Source: Macrothele yani
Taxonomy: Eukaryota; Arthropoda; Arachnida; Araneae; Macrothelidae
Length of the DNA stretch: 64,000 bases
Assembly (NCBI GenBank): GCA_039090855.1
Contig: CM077034.1
Span: 225,139,331 to 225,203,330, forward strand
Reading direction: 5' to 3'
Below the pieces are notes generated by a model, which did no database searches, was not told where the DNA came from, and saw only the letters and a list, made by a program, of their open reading frames with translations. Numbering within the stretch: position 1 is the first letter of the stretch; the number at the start of each line of letters is the position of its first letter. A program made the translations under genes and the position numbers. This document shows positions 63,881 to 64,000 of this stretch, in pieces.

Positions 63881-64000
63881 AAATATGTGGTATTATATAA
63901 TAGAATAATAGCTATATACTATATTCACTACTGTTTCACACGTTATATACGTTCTGTGCGTTGTGTGCACATTTGCAGCAAAATCATCCTGGCATTTATA
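63881..64000. other. Window edge, contains TACTGTTTCACACGTTAT
   Basis: ACTACTGTTTCACACGTTAT at 63929 matches the motif at the edges of the palindrome at 51501-55797 and in the foldback at 45584. No gene. Confidence 0.5.

Overview
This is eukaryotic nuclear DNA, AT-rich and almost entirely built from mobile elements and tandem repeats. No bacterial, archaeal or viral gene organisation is visible. The element mix (Tc1 and mariner, several hAT lineages, a P-type transposase, Penelope-like retroelements with GIY-YIG ends, an endonuclease-RT LINE and a tRNA-derived SINE) points to an invertebrate, most likely an arthropod with a large genome. That assignment is an inference; I cannot name the species.

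Layout. 1-2900: a degenerate ~415 bp repeat, split by a 1.33 kb hAT-type element with a perfect 8-bp target duplication. 2901-4618: a Tc1 element that itself holds a 505 bp miniature LTR retrotransposon (TRIM) whose two LTRs each contain a tRNA-like domain. 4690-6860: degenerate 57 bp and 146 bp tandem arrays with a foldback between the two 146 bp blocks. 6996-13399: about 38 copies of a ~155 bp satellite, with three SINE copies at the same phase of the unit. 13624-14525: C-terminal part of a P/THAP9-type transposase. 16217-20499: an almost complete BED-finger hAT element with two frameshifts. 20600-23960: a second hAT relic, broken by a SINE (itself split by a 954 bp hAT-like MITE) and by a second Tc1 copy. 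24390-25060: a Penelope-like fragment. 25118-26621: a trimeric SINE, a five-copy 83 bp minisatellite and a normal SINE. 26737-28877: a TA-flanked TIR element carrying an inverted pair of Penelope 3' ends. 29920-35153: about 21 copies of a 245/259 bp satellite, bracketed by inverted flanks. 35549-35953: a TTAA-flanked MITE. 36960-40640: a hAT relic split by a Penelope-like element with inverted ends. 41040-44820: another Penelope relic, a LINE fragment and a third Tc1. 45027-46114: two SINEs with clean target duplications and a foldback element. 46421-47439: two possible host exons. 47837-50467: a decayed hAT. 51501-55797: a ~4.3 kb palindrome with 2.04 kb arms made of a Penelope-like element. 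57500-58190: mariner relic. 58378-61200: LINE 3' ends, including an 839 bp tandem duplication. 61217-62720: a fourth Tc1-like element. 62871-63880: a hAT relic.

Almost every protein-coding trace is a decayed transposase or reverse transcriptase; none is certainly intact. The best host-gene candidate is the exon at 46421-46556. The most unusual item is the TRIM at 3414-3918: a tRNA-like Pol III promoter inside each LTR, a lysine-tRNA-type primer site and a polypurine tract. A paralogous Tc1 copy at 22283-23483 preserves the empty insertion site. Three elements share 6-bp target duplications, and several Penelope copies share a hammerhead-ribozyme-like motif near their 3' ends.
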